Source: JAKRSD01 sp964473995
Lineage (GTDB): Bacteria; Bacteroidota; Bacteroidia; CAIKAF01
DNA: 10,434 nucleotides
Reading direction: 5' to 3'
Assembly (NCBI GenBank): GCA_964473995.1
Contig: CAYYRB010000068.1
Coordinates: forward strand, 1 to 10,434
In this document: one piece after another, positions 6,883 to 10,434 of the stretch
How the letters are laid out: each line of letters begins with the position of its first letter
Numbering within the stretch: the stretch's first letter is position 1
The notes under the pieces: model-generated
Database searches by the model: none
Seen by the model: the letters and a program-made list of their open reading frames with translations, nothing else
What the model was told of the DNA's origin: nothing
Translations under genes and position numbers: made by a program

Positions 6883-8019
6883 TTATTGCTTGATCCAACG
6901 GCCTCTGAATATCCGCTCACCATCGGTGCATTCCAGCACATATATGCCCGCTTTCAGGTGGCTAATATCGATTTGATTTTCTCCGCTTTGCCACTGGCCG
7001 TTGACCATTATCCTTCCTTCCATATCCATGATTTTATAGGAACCTGCACCTTGGCTGTTTTCGGAAAAACGGATGGATTGATCAGCCGGGTTGGGCCATA
7101 TATTCAAGGGTTGTTTTGTCTGGTTGGAAGCTATGTCCGCAGTGGGATGTTCAAATTGACTGAAGAAACGCCAGATTTCTTTGCTTGCGCTAATATCCAT
7201 ACAGGTAACGTCAATAGTAAGGGGTGCGCCCGGCCAGGTATGGGCTCCGTTGATTATTTTAAAAAGTTCCACTGAGGCTCCACCGTCTCCGGGGGCATAT
7301 ACATAGTGTTCAGCCGTAGCTCCATCCGTGGGGGCCACATCGGGTACGTTTGTCATGGTAGCAGGCGTGGGGCAGTTGTTGAATTGTACCCAATAATTCA
7401 CTACACTGTCGATGGGTAAAAAGCCAGAATTGCCCGCGTAAGGTACGGTGGCATCCGCAGTGCCATGAATTTGCATTACGGGTATAGGTCTGCTTGGATT
7501 GCAGGATGATGCAGTGGTTGCAGTCATACTGCCGGTAACAGAGGCTATCGCAGCAAAGCGGTCGCTTTGGCATGCGAGGTGATAACTCATAAATCCGCCG
7601 TTGGACATACCCGTGGAATAAATCCGCCTGGGGTTGATGTTGTATTCAGCTGAAATGGTATCAATCAATGCTTCCAAAAAAGCCACATCGTCCACATTGG
7701 ATGCGAAAAAACCCACGTTCCAAAACTGCGTATTGGTTGTTCCTGGCTGAACAGTACCTTCCGGGTGCACCACGATAAAACCTGCCGTATCGGCGATGGG
7801 TTTGAAATCTCCGTAGAGGGACTGTTGCCAGCCGAAGGAGGTGTATCCATGCAGATTCAATACCAACGGATAGGCCACTGAGCCATTGTAGGAGGCCGGT
7901 ACGTAAAAGGAATAACTTCGGTTGATTCCGTTATGTACAAAAGAACCATTTACCGTGTTTTGGGCATTCAGTCCAAGTGCGATAAGAATAAAGCAGAAAA
8001 AAGAAATATACGTCTTCAT
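6883..8019 (-). CDS. secreted PHB-depolymerase-like (CE1) esterase with T9SS sorting domain
   Basis: A 378-residue exported alpha/beta hydrolase of the LpqC / PHB depolymerase and feruloyl esterase-like group. A signal peptide covers residues 1-19 or so (MKTYISFFCFILIALGLNA). The hydrolase domain (about 22-290) shows LNLHGYT (54-60) at the oxyanion hole. The nucleophile is S139 in GMSNGG, the acid is D189 in HGTADATVP, and the histidine is H260 in NGAHTWPG, so the catalytic triad looks complete. Residues about 303-378 form a type A C-terminal sorting domain (LNIWPNPADQSIRF ... LKAGIYVLECTDGE), which directs export through the type IX secretion system to the surface or medium. Natural substrates could be polyester oligomers, feruloylated polysaccharides or acetylated sugars; sequence alone does not decide. 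It lies 33 bp downstream of meaB on the same strand, with a possible separate promoter box (TAATTTTA) in the spacer. Confidence 0.9.
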   Translation of the reverse strand: MKTYISFFCFILIALGLNAQNTVNGSFVHNGINRSYSFYVPASYNGSVAYPLVLNLHGYTSFGWQQSLYGDFKPIADTAGFIVVHPEGTVQPGTTNTQFWNVGFFASNVDDVAFLEALIDTISAEYNINPRRIYSTGMSNGGFMSYHLACQSDRFAAIASVTGSMTATTASSCNPSRPIPVMQIHGTADATVPYAGNSGFLPIDSVVNYWVQFNNCPTPATMTNVPDVAPTDGATAEHYVYAPGDGGASVELFKIINGAHTWPGAPLTIDVTCMDISASKEIWRFFSQFEHPTADIASNQTKQPLNIWPNPADQSIRFSENSQGAGSYKIMDMEGRIMVNGQWQSGENQIDISHLKAGIYVLECTDGERIFRGRWIKQ

Positions 8020-8052
8020 CGGTTTGATTTTGAGTAAAATTAAATGGATTGA

Positions 8053-9045
8053 TTATAACTGAAAGCGTTTTTTGAAAAAAGTTTCGAATTGGATGGCGGC
8101 ACTCAAGCCCGAAAGTTCGCCCGAGGCTACGCCGGCTTTTAATGTTTCCATGTGAGCGGAAAGTGTGACTTCGTTCAGTGCATTTTTTAAAATCAGATTT
8201 TTGATCATTTCCGAAAATCGATTCAGTGCTTGCTTCTTTCTTTTTTCTTCCAGCCGATTTTCTTCCAGCAGGAAAGTAAAGTAGGCATTTAATTCATTTG
8301 AAAATTCCGATATGCCATTTCCCTCGACAGAAGAAATACAAATGACCGGAATATCCCCGGGCATTTCCCGGTGAGGGAAAAAATGAAGTGCGTTGCGGAT
8401 GTTTTGGGCCGTTTCTTCTGCAGCTTGTTCTGCTCCGGAATCTGCTTTATTGACCAAAACAAGGTCGGCCGCTTCCATGATTCCCCGTTTTATTCCCTGC
8501 AGTTCATCCCCCGCTCCCGAAATGACTAGAAGCACAAATACATCCGTCATATTTTTTACTGCAGTTTCCGATTGACCCACGCCCACCGTTTCAATTAAAA
8601 TGGTGTCGTACCCGGCAGCTTCGCAAAGCAAAACGGCATCTGCCGTACCTGCGGCTACACCGCCCAAAACCTGGCCTGATGGCGTGGGGCGGATGAAGGC
8701 ATCTTCCATTCCGGCCAATTTTTCCATGCGGGTTTTATCACCCAAAATACTTCCCCGGCTTACCAGTCCCGAGGGATCCACGGCTAAAACCGCAACCTTA
8801 TGCCCATCTTCGCAAAGCTTGGAGCCAAAGTATTCAATAAAGGTGCTTTTTCCGGCACCTGGAATTCCGCTTATCCCGATTCGGCGGCTTTTTCCCGTTT
8901 TATTCATGACCGAGGCCAATATGTCATCTGCCGTTTTTCTATGTTCCGGTTTTACACTTTCGGCCAATGTGATGGCACGACTTAATGCCGCACGATCTCC
9001 GGACAAAAGTTTTTCGGCCAGGTAGGATGCGTTATTTTCCAACAT
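8053..9045 (-). CDS. meaB: methylmalonyl-CoA mutase-associated GTPase MeaB (ArgK family)
   Basis: A 330-residue P-loop GTPase of the MeaB/ArgK (G3E) family, the cytoplasmic chaperone that gates cobalamin loading and protects adenosylcobalamin-dependent methylmalonyl-CoA mutase. Walker A is GIPGAGKST at 60-68. DPSG (90-93) and RGSILGDKTRM (97-107) follow. Next are IETVGVGQSE (141-150), GAGDELQGIKRGIMEAAD (167-184) and the guanine-specificity motif NKAD (189-192). Helical arms flank the G domain at both ends, and the length is normal. The older label 'LAO/AO transport ATPase' for this family is misleading. No methylmalonyl-CoA mutase subunit lies in the window, so the partner must be encoded elsewhere. 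The ATG (9043-9045) overlaps the last 14 bases of the upstream glycosyltransferase gene, which suggests co-transcription and translational coupling. Confidence 0.95.
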   Translation of the reverse strand: MLENNASYLAEKLLSGDRAALSRAITLAESVKPEHRKTADDILASVMNKTGKSRRIGISGIPGAGKSTFIEYFGSKLCEDGHKVAVLAVDPSGLVSRGSILGDKTRMEKLAGMEDAFIRPTPSGQVLGGVAAGTADAVLLCEAAGYDTILIETVGVGQSETAVKNMTDVFVLLVISGAGDELQGIKRGIMEAADLVLVNKADSGAEQAAEETAQNIRNALHFFPHREMPGDIPVICISSVEGNGISEFSNELNAYFTFLLEENRLEEKRKKQALNRFSEMIKNLILKNALNEVTLSAHMETLKAGVASGELSGLSAAIQFETFFKKRFQL

Positions 9046-10434
9046 ATTCAGCCCGTTTCAAGTAAAATACAAAGCCGTTTTTTCGGCCTATTTTTTGCAA
9101 ATCAGCCCTACCGTCAAATTCGGTCTCCCTGTTTATTTTGGCAACAAGATGGATATCTTCCGGATACCCTTCATCTAAAATTTGTTGCCATCCGGGCAGT
9201 CTTTTTTCCGATTGGCCGTAAAAATAGGGAACGTAACTTTTAAATCCCATCACCTGCACGGGAATACCCAGCCTTGCACTTTCTTTGGCAAAATGGATAT
9301 GGGCATTTTGACTGAACAATTCGGCTCTGCCTACAAATAAGTAGATGACCGAGGCTATTGCGATGGCATTCACACCGAAAAAAAATCGGTATCCCCCGCG
9401 GGCAGAAGAGCGTCTTACCATAAAGTGGGAAACGACCATGCCTGTGAAAATGAGCAATGACGGCAAAAATAGGAGAGGGCTGAAGGTTGCCTCAGCCTGC
9501 AGGGTTTCCACGGCAAACGGATCTTTCATCAGGGGGATGAGGGTTTGACGGTTTAGCAATAAAATGGGAAATGCGGCCGCGGCAAGCAGAAAAAGGCCAC
9601 CCGTTACACTGAGTGCAAAACCTACAGCACCATCGGGTTTTTTATTTGCAGAGGATAGTCTTCGTACTTCCTCGGCTGCCAGAAAGGTGAGCGGAAAATA
9701 ACAGAGTGAGGAGTAATGCACGATTTTGGTACTGACTACGCTGAATAAAATCAGCACCGTCCAAAAGAGTACTTTCATCATCAGACGGAAGTCACCCATG
9801 ACCGTTCCGGAAGGGGAATTGTGAGAAGTAAACAGCGATTTGAAAGCAAATGCCGAAGCGGGAAAGCAACCGAACAACAGGATCACCACGTGATAGCCCG
9901 GAAAGCCACCATGTCCCGCATCCTTGGTTTGAAAAAGCCGGATTTGATAAGTAATGAATTCCTGAATAAACCAGGTTCCGTTAAGTGCGATTTCGGTGCC
10001 GTACCAAATGCCTGTGGCGACCAAAAAAGCAAGAGTAAAAAAGAGGGCTCCTTTCCACGTCAACCATAACCTGAACCGGCTGAAAATGCCGAAAAAGAGA
10101 CCACATAGTCCGAAAATGAGTAATGCCACCGGGCCTTTGGTAAGAACGGCAGCTCCCATGAATAGGCCACTCAGCAAAAGATGGGATGGCTTACCTGAGG
10201 GCGCTTTTTCCCGAAAACGGAGGTAGTGGATGATTCCCAAAAAAATAAACAAATTAAACCATGGATCAATGATGCCCGAACGGAAATATAAATGAGGCAA
10301 AATGGAGCCCAGGTATGCCCAAACCCACCACAGACCGGTTTCTTCGTCACGATAGCGTTTTCCTTCGCTGTAAATAACGAGCAGACTAATCATTCCGCAA
10401 ACGGCATTGGGAAAGCGCGCGGCGAATTCATTTA
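9032..10434 (-). CDS. GT83/ArnT-like membrane glycosyltransferase, 5' end beyond the window
   Basis: A polytopic membrane protein of the ArnT/PMT_2 (GT83-GT39) type, which transfers a sugar from a polyprenyl-phosphate donor to a lipid or protein on the outer face of the inner membrane. The frame is open to the right edge. Before the first in-frame ATG (10391-10393) it reads NEFAARFPNAVCG, which is family-like sequence, so that Met is internal and 466 residues are visible. Conserved stretches are RSGIIDPWFNLF (about 51-62 of the visible part) and GLFMGAAVLTKGPVALLI (about 89-106). About ten hydrophobic helices follow, then a soluble C-terminal tail (about the last 100 residues) with GFKSYVPYFYGQSEKR. 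The N-terminal part with the catalytic acidic residue of the first periplasmic loop lies outside the window. The acceptor is unknown; lipid A or another envelope glycolipid is inferred. It probably heads an operon with meaB. Confidence 0.87.
   Translation of the reverse strand, partial: NEFAARFPNAVCGMISLLVIYSEGKRYRDEETGLWWVWAYLGSILPHLYFRSGIIDPWFNLFIFLGIIHYLRFREKAPSGKPSHLLLSGLFMGAAVLTKGPVALLIFGLCGLFFGIFSRFRLWLTWKGALFFTLAFLVATGIWYGTEIALNGTWFIQEFITYQIRLFQTKDAGHGGFPGYHVVILLFGCFPASAFAFKSLFTSHNSPSGTVMGDFRLMMKVLFWTVLILFSVVSTKIVHYSSLCYFPLTFLAAEEVRRLSSANKKPDGAVGFALSVTGGLFLLAAAAFPILLLNRQTLIPLMKDPFAVETLQAEATFSPLLFLPSLLIFTGMVVSHFMVRRSSARGGYRFFFGVNAIAIASVIYLFVGRAELFSQNAHIHFAKESARLGIPVQVMGFKSYVPYFYGQSEKRLPGWQQILDEGYPEDIHLVAKINRETEFDGRADLQKIGRKNGFVFYLKRAEYVGK

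Overview
The window reads as ordinary chromosome from a member of the Bacteroidota, probably a draft or metagenome-derived contig because it carries a run of exactly 100 N. Four signs support this assignment. A secreted esterase ends in a type A sorting domain of the type IX secretion system, which is confined to that phylum. Several upstream regions carry matches to the Bacteroidota -7 promoter box TAnnTTTG instead of strong Shine-Dalgarno sites. A glycosyltransferase of the MurG-like GT28 type has motifs familiar from that phylum, and so does a small IS200-like Y1 transposase. I cannot place it below phylum.

Layout, left to right. Positions 1-146 hold only possible gene tails and two REP-like hairpins set 50 bp apart. 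A minus-strand Y1 (REP-associated type) transposase follows at 147-614. Then come a strong intrinsic terminator (635-666) and the minus-strand aconitase gene it serves (691-2697). The aconitase is interrupted by the assembly gap at 1681-1780, which hides the part of the protein that should carry all three iron-sulfur cluster cysteines. After about 200 bp of AT-rich spacer is a minus-strand GT28-like glycosyltransferase (2902-3993). It is divergent from a plus-strand pair: a short-chain dehydrogenase (4076-4756) and, 9 bp later, a ComEC/Rec2 DNA-uptake channel (4766-6817).

ComEC converges with a minus-strand cluster read from the right edge. In transcription order this is a GT83/ArnT-like membrane glycosyltransferase whose 5' end lies outside the window (9032-10434), the GTPase MeaB (8053-9045, overlapping the previous gene by 14 bp), and the T9SS-exported PHB-depolymerase-like esterase (6883-8019).

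The genes are mostly housekeeping: the TCA cycle (aconitase), service of the B12-dependent methylmalonyl-CoA mutase (MeaB), envelope glycan or lipid modification (GT28-like and GT83), natural transformation (ComEC) and extracellular ester hydrolysis. I see no CRISPR array, tRNA, rRNA, prophage, toxin-antitoxin or defence island, and no convincing new multigene system. The points most worth a second look are the transposase with its REP-like hairpins, the ComEC C-terminus that lacks metallo-beta-lactamase residues, the hidden centre of the aconitase, and two gene starts that a simple ORF call would get wrong.
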